Positions 52,389 to 61,739 of a stretch of DNA of 64,000 nucleotides are shown in pieces. Below the pieces are notes generated by a model. It ran no database searches and was not told the origin of the DNA. It saw only the letters and a program-made list of their open reading frames with translations. Where the stretch lies: the NCBI GenBank assembly GCA_022511465.1, contig JAFLRM010000003.1:1-64000 (forward strand), written 5' to 3'. Every line of letters begins with the position of its first letter. The stretch's first letter is position 1. The DNA is from Acetatifactor sp. (GTDB taxonomy: Bacteria > Bacillota > Clostridia > Lachnospirales > Lachnospiraceae). The position numbers and the translations under genes were made by a program.

Positions 52389-53234
52389 TCAATTGCTCAA
52401 ATCTTTGCGCTGCTTGCGATACTGCTGCGGGGAAAGCCCGGTTTTCTGCCGAAAGGCGGCAGAGAGATTCCCCGGATACTGATAACCGGTCTCAATGGCG
52501 ATCTCGGTGATGGATCTGTCCGTATTAAGGAGCAGACGAGAAACATTTTTAATCCGAATATAGCTTAAATATTCGGAATATGATTTACCCAGTTGTTTTT
52601 TAAAAAGTCTTGAAAAGTATGCTACAGAGTAGCTGGATATTCCGGCTACTCTTTCTATTGTAAGGTTTTCTGCATAATGTGTCTCCATGTAATAGACGGC
52701 TTCCATTATGGGAAGTGTAAGCGGTGTGTCAGAGGAATTGCTATCTTCCTCCGGAAGCCGATATTCCAGAATTGTCAATAACAATTCACATAAAATACAT
52801 TGAAGTTTGAAATTGCCATACGGAGACTTTCGATCGTATTCTTCTAACAGTTTCGTAAAATAGTTGTATATGACAGCTTGCATATGGACAGGAAAACGGT
52901 TGGTTGTCCTTGCGTATATCTGATCCAAGATCTGTTCGCCAAATTGATCGGTAAGCGGCTTTACAAATAATGGTGAGAACTTTACGAGGATACTTTCATA
53001 CACTTCGTTGGATGCCGGAACCGTTCGATGATAGATGTATGGGGCAAGTGTGCTGACATTTCCCGGGTGTTGCGTAAAGATGGAATTTGGCGTGATGATG
53101 GTGCGATCTCCGCTTATATGGTATCCGATGGAATAATGGTCGGAGGCAATTTCGAGAGAAGGCATCTCGTAGTCTGCCGGGAGTATCCGATGTGAAATTT
53201 GAAATAGTTGTCCTTTTGGAAGCGGCAGAGCCAT
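52389..53234 (-). CDS. AraC-family transcriptional regulator
   Basis: This 281-aa protein has an N-terminal cupin-like sensing part (1-150) and two HTH motifs at the C-terminus (about 180-275). Carbohydrate-responsive members are common. ATG 53234 is chosen because GGAGG lies just before it. It is divergent from MATE-GH36-GH28, which it probably controls. It ends 10 bp from the convergent M56 gene. Confidence 0.9.
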   Translation of the reverse strand: MALPLPKGQLFQISHRILPADYEMPSLEIASDHYSIGYHISGDRTIITPNSIFTQHPGNVSTLAPYIYHRTVPASNEVYESILVKFSPLFVKPLTDQFGEQILDQIYARTTNRFPVHMQAVIYNYFTKLLEEYDRKSPYGNFKLQCILCELLLTILEYRLPEEDSNSSDTPLTLPIMEAVYYMETHYAENLTIERVAGISSYSVAYFSRLFKKQLGKSYSEYLSYIRIKNVSRLLLNTDRSITEIAIETGYQYPGNLSAAFRQKTGLSPQQYRKQRKDLSN

Positions 53235-53255
53235 TGTGATCCTCCGTTCATTTAT

Positions 53256-53276
53256 GATATATGTCAAATATATGTC
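53256..53276. promoter_or_regulatory. Direct repeat TGACATATAT upstream of the AraC gene
   Basis: On the minus strand two copies of TGACATATAT lie 1 bp apart between the araC-type promoter and start codon; a candidate binding site for this AraC protein. Confidence 0.35.
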
Positions 53277-53281
53277 ATGTA

Positions 53282-53310
53282 ATCATAAATTTAATGTTTA
53301 AATCAGTAAA
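53282..53310 (-). promoter_or_regulatory. Promoter of the AraC-type gene
   Basis: Minus strand: TTTACT (53310-53305), 17 bp, TATGAT (53287-53282). Confidence 0.5.
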
Positions 53311-53399
53311 TATGGATAAGAAAAACATGGTTACTTTATGTATTATATATCATAGAAATATCAAAAATGCAAACATATTATCGTGGGAGCGCCTGATCA

Positions 53400-54755
53400 A
53401 TGGAACAGAAGAAAATAGATATGACAACAGGGCCGATCATGAAGAATGTATTTCTCTTTGCCCTTCCCATTATGCTGGGAAATATACTGCAATATTTATA
53501 TACAACGGTGGATACGCTGGTTATCGGAAGGTATTGTGGGGAGACTTCGTTGGCAGCGGTGGGAACAAGCTCCCAGCCGGTGGAAGTGCTCTTGTGTATT
53601 TTTCTTGGAATTGGTACAGGTGTATCCATATTGATCTCTCAGTATGTGGGAGCTAAGGATGTGGAAAAAGTGCGGCAGGCAGTAGATACTGCTACATTCT
53701 TTGTATTTGTAAGCGGTATCCCCCTCTGCGTGATCGGATATTTTGCGGCGCCGGTGATTTTAAGGTGGATGGGCGCTCCCGCGGATACATGGGATGCTGC
53801 CGTGACGTATACGAGAATCGTATTCTTTGGAGCACTTGGAAATATCGGCTATAACATGAATGCGGGAATTTTGCGAGGTGCGGGAGACAGTAAGGCATCC
53901 TTGTGGTTCTTGGTAGTATCCTGTATCACCAATATTGTGTTGGACTTTCTGTTTGTTGCCGGATTTGGAATGGATGTAGGAGGCGCAGCGCTTTCTACGA
54001 GCCTTGCAATGTATTTGTCCTGGATCATCAGTATTGTGTATATCCGAAAGAAATTTCCGGAATTGGAATTACCCTTTTTTCCAAAGGGATTTGACCTGAA
54101 AGAATTGAAGCAGATCATTTTGATCGGTCTTCCCATAGGGCTCAACAATTCCCTATACTCTTTTGGACATGTAGCGATACAGACCTTGGTAAATGCACAG
54201 GGGTCCACTTTTATGGCGGGCAATTCGGTTGCAGGCAGGGTGACGGGACTCTCAAATATAGCAATTACCGCATTGTCCTCTGCGGCTACAACTTTTTCGG
54301 GGCAAAATTATGGGGCCAAAAATTTCGACAGGCTTCGACAAGGTTACATTCGGATCCCTGTGATTTCCGGTATGGTTACGTTAGCTGCCGGATTATGTAT
54401 GATCTCTCTTCGGATGCCGATCTTACGGATCTTCACGCCGGATGAAGCGGTGCTTATGTACGCCAGCAGATATGTTGTGATACTCCTTTTATCCCAGTGG
54501 TTTTATGCGATATTTAACGGTATTATCTGCGTGGTAAACGGTGTGGGACTGATCCGTTACTCAACGATTGTGAATATCCTGATGCTTTGGGCAGTGCGTA
54601 TTCCAAGCGCTTATTTGATCAATCGTTATTTTGACGGAACTTATATCATGTTGTGTTTCCCGATCAGTTTTAGTTTTGGCATGATCATGATGCTTAGCTA
54701 TTATGTGTTCTCAAAGAAGTGGAAGGAAATTATACGAACCGGTCTGGATACATAG
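53400..54755 (+). CDS. MATE-family efflux transporter
   Basis: This 451-aa protein has 12 predicted membrane helices in two repeats and MATE-type residues (start MTTGPIMKNVFLFALPIMLGN). Substrate unknown. It is followed by GH36 18 bp later, in the group opposite the AraC regulator. Confidence 0.9.
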   Translation: MEQKKIDMTTGPIMKNVFLFALPIMLGNILQYLYTTVDTLVIGRYCGETSLAAVGTSSQPVEVLLCIFLGIGTGVSILISQYVGAKDVEKVRQAVDTATFFVFVSGIPLCVIGYFAAPVILRWMGAPADTWDAAVTYTRIVFFGALGNIGYNMNAGILRGAGDSKASLWFLVVSCITNIVLDFLFVAGFGMDVGGAALSTSLAMYLSWIISIVYIRKKFPELELPFFPKGFDLKELKQIILIGLPIGLNNSLYSFGHVAIQTLVNAQGSTFMAGNSVAGRVTGLSNIAITALSSAATTFSGQNYGAKNFDRLRQGYIRIPVISGMVTLAAGLCMISLRMPILRIFTPDEAVLMYASRYVVILLLSQWFYAIFNGIICVVNGVGLIRYSTIVNILMLWAVRIPSAYLINRYFDGTYIMLCFPISFSFGMIMMLSYYVFSKKWKEIIRTGLDT

Positions 54756-54772
54756 GCGGAAAGGAAGGAACT

Positions 54773-56851
54773 ATGAAACGTTTGTCTGTAAAGCGTGTTG
54801 TTTTGTCGGATGACTATGACAAAAAGGAATTTTATTTTGACATAAGCAATCCGACGGATGAGGATATTTATTTATCCGATTTTGTCTTGTATGAGCAAGA
54901 CAATCTGGAGAATATGGGGATTGATCCTTCGGACTGTGTCATGTTTCGAAGCGGACGGCATAAGAATGATATGCCATCAGTATTCCGATTGGGATTAAGA
55001 AGTGCTGCCATGGAAGATGCCATGGGCAGTATGACAGAGACTGGAGACAAGATGGAGGCGGATCATCAGGAAAGGTGCATTTTAAGCGACCACCTTACCG
55101 TTCTGGGAAATGAAAAAGGGTATGTTGTGCTGTCATTTCCAAAGGGAAGAAACCAGATGGTAGAGACTGCGGTCTATGTGGATGATTCCGGAAGATTTGT
55201 CCGGCTACAGTCGAGGGTACTCTTTAACATTCGGTTAAAACCTGGTCAGAGCGTAGAGACGGAATGGCTGTGTATGAGATATACAACGGACGTATTGGAG
55301 GCAGTTGATTCCTTCGCGAGAGACAAAGCTCTCCGGTACGGAACCAGAAATCGGGCACATCCAAGTGTGTTTTGTACCTGGTATTACTATGGCCTCACCG
55401 TTACTTATGAGGATGTAGTGACCAATCTTCGGGAAATGGAGAAGCGAAAACTTCCCTTCGACGTATTTCAGATCGATGAAGGGTGGGAGATCACCCTTGG
55501 AGAATGGGAACCGAATGCGAAGTTTCCAGTTCCAATGGCGGATATTGCCATGCAGATACGAGAAGCCGGATATCGACCGGGTATTTGGACCAGCCCTTTT
55601 GTCGCACATGAGACCGCAAGTATATGGCAGGAACATCCGGAATGGATCCTTATGGATCAAAACGGCAATCCTTGTCTGTTTCCGATGAACGATACCGTAT
55701 ATCAGGTATTTGATATTACCAATCCCGCGACGTGGGAATATTTTAGGGAATTATACCATCGCTTGACTTTTGAATGGGGATACACCTATCATAAGCTTGA
55801 TTTTACCAGAGCGGCAGTGATCATGGAAAATGCGGTATATTTTGATGATACCATTACCTTGGTGGAAGCTTATTATGAGGCGGTACGTGCGATCAGGGAG
55901 GGTATGGGTGAGGACAGTTATTTCCTTATGTGTGGCGGATTGTATGATCCGATCATCGGACTGGTGGATGCACAGAGAACGGGTTCCGATGTCCTTTCCA
56001 TGTGGTCCTCCACCATCAATAAGGACGGAAAGACAGCGCCATACACTATGAAGCAAAGTATTTTGCGCTATTACATGAACGCATGGTGGAACAATGATCC
56101 CGATGCATTGATGGTGAGAATAAATGACCGGATGGAGCGCAATTTAAGACTCACCTACGGTCTTCTTAATGAAGAAGAGGTGAAAACCTCTACCATAAAT
56201 CAGTATATGGGCGGAGGAATCGTATGTTCCACAGAACCTCTCGATAAGATTGATGATGCGAGACTTTCCAACCTAAAGCGAATTATACCCGTGGTCCCTG
56301 CGAGGGTATCACCTTTGCAGCTTATGAATGCTGAAAATCGGTACCCGGAAAATGTAAAGCTTGATATCATGGGGCATTGCAGTGCTTCCATTATCCGAAT
56401 TAACTGGTCAGATGAGGAAGAGATACCGCTTACATTTATATTAGAGAAGAGTATGATCCCAGAGGGTTGTGAAGAATCGGCAAGGTATACGGTATGTGAC
56501 TACTATGGGAAAGTATATAAGACAGATGTACAGGTTGGGGACAAGGTTACTCTTGGGGTACTAAAGCCACATGGCGCTACGGTGATCAAGATTGAAAAGC
56601 AAAGTGGACAGCCAATTATTGTGGAAAGTACCGGCCATTACTCCATGGGTGCGGAAGGGATTGATATGTCTATGAAAGATGAAAGGCTTGTAGTAAAGTA
56701 TGACAATTCCTTTGACTGGTCGATAGAGTATAAGATCATGCTGCCGGCAGGGTATGTGACGGAAGAGGGAGCGGAAATTGTTACGGTACAGATTCCTCCG
56801 CTTCAAAGAATAGAGAAAGAATGGAGATGCAAGGCTGAAAATGGAAATTAA
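54773..56851 (+). CDS. GH36 family alpha-galactosidase
   Basis: This 692-aa glycoside hydrolase has a TIM barrel (about 200-510) with the nucleophile D343 in YHKLDF and acid/base D406 in RTGSDV. The N-terminal domain (1-190) is GH36-like and the C-terminus is a beta-domain. There is no signal peptide, so it acts inside on imported oligosaccharides. ATG 54773 follows AGGAAGG. Its 3' end overlaps the GH28 gene. Confidence 0.9.
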   Translation: MKRLSVKRVVLSDDYDKKEFYFDISNPTDEDIYLSDFVLYEQDNLENMGIDPSDCVMFRSGRHKNDMPSVFRLGLRSAAMEDAMGSMTETGDKMEADHQERCILSDHLTVLGNEKGYVVLSFPKGRNQMVETAVYVDDSGRFVRLQSRVLFNIRLKPGQSVETEWLCMRYTTDVLEAVDSFARDKALRYGTRNRAHPSVFCTWYYYGLTVTYEDVVTNLREMEKRKLPFDVFQIDEGWEITLGEWEPNAKFPVPMADIAMQIREAGYRPGIWTSPFVAHETASIWQEHPEWILMDQNGNPCLFPMNDTVYQVFDITNPATWEYFRELYHRLTFEWGYTYHKLDFTRAAVIMENAVYFDDTITLVEAYYEAVRAIREGMGEDSYFLMCGGLYDPIIGLVDAQRTGSDVLSMWSSTINKDGKTAPYTMKQSILRYYMNAWWNNDPDALMVRINDRMERNLRLTYGLLNEEEVKTSTINQYMGGGIVCSTEPLDKIDDARLSNLKRIIPVVPARVSPLQLMNAENRYPENVKLDIMGHCSASIIRINWSDEEEIPLTFILEKSMIPEGCEESARYTVCDYYGKVYKTDVQVGDKVTLGVLKPHGATVIKIEKQSGQPIIVESTGHYSMGAEGIDMSMKDERLVVKYDNSFDWSIEYKIMLPAGYVTEEGAEIVTVQIPPLQRIEKEWRCKAENGN

Positions 56852-58142
56852 TATTTTGGAGTATGGTGCGGTAGGAGACGGAGTTACATCCAATACCAAA
56901 GCTTTTCGAAATGCGATCACAGAAGCTTCGAAAGAGGGCGGAAGGGTTATTGTTCCGGATGGTATTTTTCTTACAGGCCCAATTGAGCTATTATCGAATG
57001 TAGAGTTACACTTATCCGATAATGCAGTTATTTTGTTCGATAAAAGCATAGAAGAGTATCCATTGATCGTAACAGATTACGAAGGCATTGAAAGAATAAG
57101 GGCTCTTTCTCCGATCTATGCCAACAATGCAAGCAATATCTCCATAACTGGCAAAGGAACGATTGACGGCAGCGGTCATCTGTGGAGACCGGTAAAACAA
57201 TTTAAAATGACGGAGAGACAGTGGAAAAAACTGCTGGAAAAATCACCCTGTGTCGTTGAGAGTAATGAAGGCGGTGTATGGATGCCGACAGAATCTGCAT
57301 ATGAGGGAAGAATACAGGGAGAATTATATCCGGAGGATGAGGATGCTCTTCTGCGAGCTGCGCCGTACTATGATTTTTACAGACCGGTTATGGTAAGTTT
57401 GAAATATTGCAGCAAGGTTCGGATTGACGGAGTGCGGATACAGAATTCGCCGGCGTGGGCAATACATCTCTATTTTTGTGAAGATGTGCTTGTAAATAAT
57501 GTGATGGTGGAAAATCCGTATCACGCCCAAAATGGCGATGGCATCGATATCGAGTCCTGCAATGGAGTGGAGGTCGCCTATTGCAAGTTTCATGTGGGAG
57601 ATGATGGGATCTGTATTAAATCAGGAAAAAATGCCAAGGCGAGAAAGATTCCCGGAAAGTCCCAAAATATTCATGTTCATCATTGCTTTGTGGGGCAGAG
57701 TCATGGAGGGTTTGTGATCGGAAGTGAGATGTCCCGCAGCGTAAGTGATGTGGTGGTGGAGGATTGTACCTTCATTGATGCGGACGTAGGAGTCCGATTC
57801 AAAAGTGCTCTGGGGCGCGGCGGCGTCGTGGAGAATATTACTATACGACGGATCAATATGGCAAATATCAGGGAAGAGGCTTTTGTTTTCACAATGGATT
57901 ATGTGCACAACATTATGGATTATGTGGTGGAGGATGAATTGTGCGGGGACAAGTCGGATATTCCGTATTTTCGGGACATTCATATAAGCGACTGTGTCTG
58001 TGTAAATGCGGAGCGAGGAATCCGTGTTAAGGGCATTGAAGGTGATGAGCCTACCATATCGGATATTACATTTGAAAACTGTAAGATTGTGGCGGAGAAG
58101 CCGGATGAGATGATGCATTGTGAAAATATAATAATACGGTGA
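56841..58142 (+). CDS. GH28 family polygalacturonase-like hydrolase
   Basis: This 433-aa right-handed beta-helix enzyme has the GH28 catalytic set: D236 in NGDGIDIES, D254-D255 in VGDDG, H288 in QSHGG and R319-F-K321. There is no signal peptide, so it likely works on imported pectin-type oligosaccharides. Translation overlaps GH36 by 11 bp. Confidence 0.92.
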   Translation: MEINILEYGAVGDGVTSNTKAFRNAITEASKEGGRVIVPDGIFLTGPIELLSNVELHLSDNAVILFDKSIEEYPLIVTDYEGIERIRALSPIYANNASNISITGKGTIDGSGHLWRPVKQFKMTERQWKKLLEKSPCVVESNEGGVWMPTESAYEGRIQGELYPEDEDALLRAAPYYDFYRPVMVSLKYCSKVRIDGVRIQNSPAWAIHLYFCEDVLVNNVMVENPYHAQNGDGIDIESCNGVEVAYCKFHVGDDGICIKSGKNAKARKIPGKSQNIHVHHCFVGQSHGGFVIGSEMSRSVSDVVVEDCTFIDADVGVRFKSALGRGGVVENITIRRINMANIREEAFVFTMDYVHNIMDYVVEDELCGDKSDIPYFRDIHISDCVCVNAERGIRVKGIEGDEPTISDITFENCKIVAEKPDEMMHCENIIIR

Positions 58143-58174
58143 TCATGGAATAGGGGAGAACCTCTGCGTGGGAC

Positions 58175-58208
58175 GGTCAGCCGGTGGAACCTGCCCCACC
58201 GACTGACC
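58175..58208. terminator. Hairpin between convergent GH28 and membrane protein genes
   Basis: GGTCAG (58175-58180) and CGGTGG (58182-58187) pair with CCACCG (58196-58201) and CTGACC (58203-58208). The stem is strong on both strands, but T-runs are weak, so its termination role is likely but unproven. Confidence 0.5.
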
Positions 58209-58225
58209 TGGTCTTCAGCAAAGTT

Positions 58226-58669
58226 TTAATATTTCTTCAGAAGATATTGAAAGATCGCGATGCTGAATGCAATCTGGAAGAGCAGATAGCCGCCCAGATA
58301 TAAAACGATCATGCGTGAATTCTCAACAAGTCCTAATTTTCCTAATATTGAAAATACTACAATCGAAATACTGACAACGATAGCCCCGAGTACACATGTA
58401 TATTTTCCGGCTTTATCACGCACTTTTTCTTTCATTTCGTCGTGCAGTTCAATTTTTTCAGCCTCCAGCTTTTCCTGATATTTTTCTCTGTTTTTCGGAG
58501 AGCTCCAATAGAAATATTTGCAGGTCATAACAGTGCCCGAGCAAATTGATCCGGCAGCAAAGCCAAAAAGAAGGCTGTCAAGTACGCTGTCGGTTAACAA
58601 TGCCACAAACAGAAGAGCAGCACCGCCAAGGGTATATAGAATACTGAATATCAAGTTACTTTTCTTCAT
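58226..58669 (-). CDS. Small membrane protein, partner of XRE regulator
   Basis: This 147-aa protein has four predicted membrane helices in two pairs (about 10-45 and 95-145) and a charged loop between. ATG 58669 has AAGGAG 8 nt upstream. The start overlaps the XRE gene's end by 14 bp. No function is known. Confidence 0.75.
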   Translation of the reverse strand: MKKSNLIFSILYTLGGAALLFVALLTDSVLDSLLFGFAAGSICSGTVMTCKYFYWSSPKNREKYQEKLEAEKIELHDEMKEKVRDKAGKYTCVLGAIVVSISIVVFSILGKLGLVENSRMIVLYLGGYLLFQIAFSIAIFQYLLKKY

Positions 58670-58871
58670 GTTCGTTGCTCCTTTCATGGATAAATATTTC
58701 TTCTATGCTTTTACCAAAAAAGTCGGAAATGATAAAAGCCAACTCCAAGGACGGGTTATATTTTCCGTTTTCGATGGAACTGATGGTCTGTCTTGAAACT
58801 TTGATCGCCTTTGCAAGATCCTCCTGATTCATGCCGAGAGATTTTCTGAATTCCTCAACTCTGTTTTCCAC
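58656..58871 (-). CDS. XRE-family HTH regulator, 71 aa
   Basis: This small HTH_3 protein (RKSLGMNQEDLAKAIKVS, RQTISSIENGKYNP) starts at GTG 58871, as AAGGAG lies 7 nt before it. Such XRE plus small-membrane-protein pairs are common. It overlaps the membrane protein gene, indicating coupled translation. It is expected to bind the repeat operator upstream. Confidence 0.88.
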   Translation of the reverse strand: MENRVEEFRKSLGMNQEDLAKAIKVSRQTISSIENGKYNPSLELAFIISDFFGKSIEEIFIHERSNEHEEK

Positions 58872-58895
58872 ATAGTATCTCCTTTCTTTTTTTGA

Positions 58896-58956
58896 CAAGT
58901 TTCCTTTACATTTTTACCATAGCAGTTTAAAAGTGTTATGTCAAGTTTCCTTTACA
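58896..58956. promoter_or_regulatory. Duplicated XRE operator CAAGTTTCCTTTACA
   Basis: The same 15 bp occurs at 58896-58910 and 58942-58956, start-to-start 46 bp, bracketing the XRE promoter. This arrangement is typical of an autorepressor binding two sites. Confidence 0.6.
58916..58944 (-). promoter_or_regulatory. Promoter of the XRE gene
   Basis: Minus strand: TTGACA (58944-58939), 17 bp, TATGGT (58921-58916), between the two repeats. Confidence 0.7.
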
Positions 58957-58987
58957 AAAAAAGTAGGAAGATATGCAGATAAATAGT

Positions 58988-59016
58988 TTGCACATTTTGA
59001 TCATATGTGTTATAGT
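58988..59016 (+). promoter_or_regulatory. Promoter of the sodium:solute symporter gene
   Basis: TTGCAC (58988-58993), 17 bp, TATAGT (59011-59016) preceded by TGT. A 5' UTR hairpin (CTTTAG-GCTTT/AAAGC-CTAAAG, 59019-59050) follows. Confidence 0.65.
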
Positions 59017-59075
59017 GACTTTAGCGCTTTAAACTTACAAAGCACTAAAGAAAAATAATTTGTTTGGAGGATATT

Positions 59076-60608
59076 ATGAAACTCATTCTTTTGTTGATCT
59101 ACTTTGCGGTTATGGTGGGCATCGGGCTCTACTGCCGCAAGCATGCCACGGATGTAAATGGTTTCGTGCTGGGAGGCCGTTCTGTTGGTCCCTGGCTGAC
59201 CGCTTTTGCTTACGGAACATCCTATTTTTCCGCAGTGGTATTTGTGGGATATGCGGGACAGTTTGGTTGGAAATATGGAGTTGCGGCCACATGGGCAGGC
59301 ATCGGTAACGCCATTATCGGTTCACTCCTTGCATGGGTGATACTTGGCAGGCGTACCCGTATTATGACACAGCATTTGAACTCTGCGACCATGCCACAGT
59401 TTTTTGGGGAGAGATTTGGAAGCCAGCCCTTGAAAATAGGGGCTTCTGTCATTATCTTTATCTTCCTGATCCCCTATACCGCTTCCCTGTACAACGGATT
59501 GTCAAGGCTTTTTGGTATGGCTTTCAACATCGACTATTCCGTATGTATTATTTTGATGGCGGTGCTGACAGCCATCTATGTGATCGCCGGCGGATATATG
59601 GCTACCGCTATCAATGACTTTATACAAGGCATCATTATGCTGGTGGGTATTGTGACGGTCATTGCCGCAGTGCTGAACAGTAAAGGCGGTTTTATGACGG
59701 CACTGGATGGTCTGGCGAGGGTTACCGATGAAACGGTGGCGACCACTCCCGGCGTCTTTGCTTCTTTCTTTGGTCCCGATCCCTTGAATTTAATGTTTGT
59801 GGTGATCCTTACTTCGCTGGGAACCTGGGGACTGCCTCAGATGGTACAAAAGTTTTACGCCATCAAGAACGAGGAGGCCATCAAGAAAGGAACCATTATT
59901 TCCACCCTGTTTGCGCTGGTGGTAGCAGGGGGATGTTATTTCCTGGGCGGTTTTGGAAGGTTATTTTCCGATCAGATAGATATCGCGGCAAACGGATACG
60001 ATTCTGTTATCCCCACGATGCTTTCCAGTCTGTCTCCATTATTGATAGCGCTGGTGGTGATTCTGGTGTTGTCCGCATCCATGTCCACGCTGTCATCTCT
60101 GGTGATCGCGTCCAGTTCTACTTTGACCATTGACTTTATAAAGGAACTGTTTTTTAAGAAGATGGAAGACAAGAAACAGGTATTGTGCATCCGGTTTTTG
60201 ATCGTGGTGTTCATTGCCGTTTCCGCCATTTTGGCTTTGATCCAGTACAAGAGTTCCGTGACCTTTATTGCGCAGCTCATGGGTGTATCATGGGGTGCGC
60301 TGGCGGGAGCTTTTCTGGCACCTTTTCTGTATTCCCTGTACAGTAAAAAGGTCACGAAGGCTTCCTGCTGGGTATGCTTTCTGTTTGGCTCCATACTGAT
60401 GATTGCCAACATATTCTGTAAATCTTATTTCCCGGTGATCATGCAGTCACCCATCAACTGTGGTGCCATTGCCATGCTGGCAGGTCTGGTGATCGTGCCT
60501 GTGGTGAGTCTGGTGACACCCAAGCCAGACAAAGATTTGGTAGAAAATGCATTTGCCTGCTATGAGAAGGAAACCATGGTGGCACAGAAGACGTCTTTGG
60601 GCAAATAA
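59076..60608 (+). CDS. Sodium:solute symporter (SSS family)
   Basis: This 510-aa SSS transporter has about 13 membrane helices and the family start LLIYFAVMVGIGLYCRKHA then DVNGFVLGGRSVGPWLTA. ATG 59076 is chosen for GGAGG (59066-59070). Substrate class not resolved (amino acid, pantothenate and sugar members look alike). Confidence 0.9.
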   Translation: MKLILLLIYFAVMVGIGLYCRKHATDVNGFVLGGRSVGPWLTAFAYGTSYFSAVVFVGYAGQFGWKYGVAATWAGIGNAIIGSLLAWVILGRRTRIMTQHLNSATMPQFFGERFGSQPLKIGASVIIFIFLIPYTASLYNGLSRLFGMAFNIDYSVCIILMAVLTAIYVIAGGYMATAINDFIQGIIMLVGIVTVIAAVLNSKGGFMTALDGLARVTDETVATTPGVFASFFGPDPLNLMFVVILTSLGTWGLPQMVQKFYAIKNEEAIKKGTIISTLFALVVAGGCYFLGGFGRLFSDQIDIAANGYDSVIPTMLSSLSPLLIALVVILVLSASMSTLSSLVIASSSTLTIDFIKELFFKKMEDKKQVLCIRFLIVVFIAVSAILALIQYKSSVTFIAQLMGVSWGALAGAFLAPFLYSLYSKKVTKASCWVCFLFGSILMIANIFCKSYFPVIMQSPINCGAIAMLAGLVIVPVVSLVTPKPDKDLVENAFACYEKETMVAQKTSLGK

Positions 60609-60629
60609 GAGATAAAGAAATAGAAGTAC

Positions 60630-60668
60630 AAAAACAGATAAGGGCGTACTGCTCTTATCTGTTTTTAT
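60630..60668 (+). terminator. Intrinsic terminator after the symporter
   Basis: AAAAACAGATAAG (60630-60642) pairs with CTTATCTGTTTTT (60654-60666), then T-rich sequence. Confidence 0.85.
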
Positions 60669-60707
60669 ATTTTCCTTCAACTATTTTTATTTATATTAAT
60701 TTATGTA

Positions 60708-60738
60708 TTGACTCTCTCGTAACGTAATCCTTTAGTAT
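60708..60738 (+). promoter_or_regulatory. MerR-type promoter with 19-bp spacer
   Basis: TTGACT (60708-60713), a 19-bp spacer, TAGTAT (60733-60738). The overlong spacer with internal CGTAACG sequence is the hallmark of promoters twisted open by MerR-family activators; autoregulation is inferred. Confidence 0.6.
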
Positions 60739-60758
60739 GAAATCGAAAGGAGGTAGCA

Positions 60759-61601
60759 ATGAAAACGGTAAAGGAGGTTTCAGAAATAACTGGCATCAGT
60801 GTACGGACGCTGCGGTACTATGACGAGATAGGCTTACTAAAACCTACTAAATTAACGGATGCCGGTTATCGTATGTACGACGGCAAAGCACTGGAAAGGC
60901 TGCAGGAAATTATGTTTTTTAGGGAATTGGAGGTTCCACTGGTTGAAATCAAGAAAATAATGGACAATGCGGACTATGATAAAGAGCAGATTTTAAGGAC
61001 ACAAAAGGCTTTGCTGGAACAGAAGCGCAACAGGTTAAACGGGATCATTGAATTGATCACGGACGTAATGAGGGGAGTTAATACAATGAGTTTTGAAGCA
61101 TTTAATGAGGACGATATTCAGAAGATGATAGAACACATGCTGGAATGTATGCCCAAGGAATCTCTTGATGAGCAGGTCAAAAAGTTCGGCAGCATTGAAA
61201 AATATCGGGAGCATTTATCCGGTGGTTTTTCAAATGAGCAAGCGATGTCGCAAGTCATCAAGTGGTATGGCGGAAAGGAAAAAGCCGTTGAAGCAGTGCT
61301 TCAGTCAACAGGAGATAAGGATCAATTGAAGCAGGAACAGGATGAAACAGCGAAAGTTTACAAACAGTTTGTAGCAGCGAAGGAAACAAATAATGCAGAT
61401 CTGGCAGGAGATGCTGTCGCTAAACTGGCGGAATGTTACAAGCAGATGTTTCAACTTGACAATGCCAGAAGTATTCTTTTGGATCTGGCCAAGGAGTACC
61501 TGCAAAACGGAAAACTTGCGGAGATTACGGACGATCAATATGGGGAAGGAAGTGCGGAATATATTGCGAACGCCATAAATCATTACTATGGAGAAATATA
61601 A
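60759..61601 (+). CDS. MerR-family regulator with TipAS domain
   Basis: This 280-aa protein has an N-terminal MerR HTH (1-70), a coiled-coil (about 75-105) and a C-terminal TipAS-type antibiotic-binding domain (about 140-270). TipAL homologues activate drug responses on binding thiopeptide-like compounds. No efflux gene follows, so its regulon lies elsewhere or is self only. Confidence 0.88.
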   Translation: MKTVKEVSEITGISVRTLRYYDEIGLLKPTKLTDAGYRMYDGKALERLQEIMFFRELEVPLVEIKKIMDNADYDKEQILRTQKALLEQKRNRLNGIIELITDVMRGVNTMSFEAFNEDDIQKMIEHMLECMPKESLDEQVKKFGSIEKYREHLSGGFSNEQAMSQVIKWYGGKEKAVEAVLQSTGDKDQLKQEQDETAKVYKQFVAAKETNNADLAGDAVAKLAECYKQMFQLDNARSILLDLAKEYLQNGKLAEITDDQYGEGSAEYIANAINHYYGEI

Positions 61602-61661
61602 CGAGGCAGTTTTACAGCAACTTTAAGCCAGAAAATTTCTTGGTTGATTAATGGTCATAAT

Positions 61662-61702
61662 AAAATCATGGCCTTGCGAGATGACGCAGGGCCTTGATTT
61701 TT
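61662..61702 (+). terminator. Terminator after the MerR gene
   Basis: AAAATCA-GGCC-TGC pairs with GCA-GGCC-TGATTTTT with small bulges. Confidence 0.7.
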
Positions 61703-61739
61703 CAACAAAAAGATTATCCTTAATTAAAATGCTGCTGTA

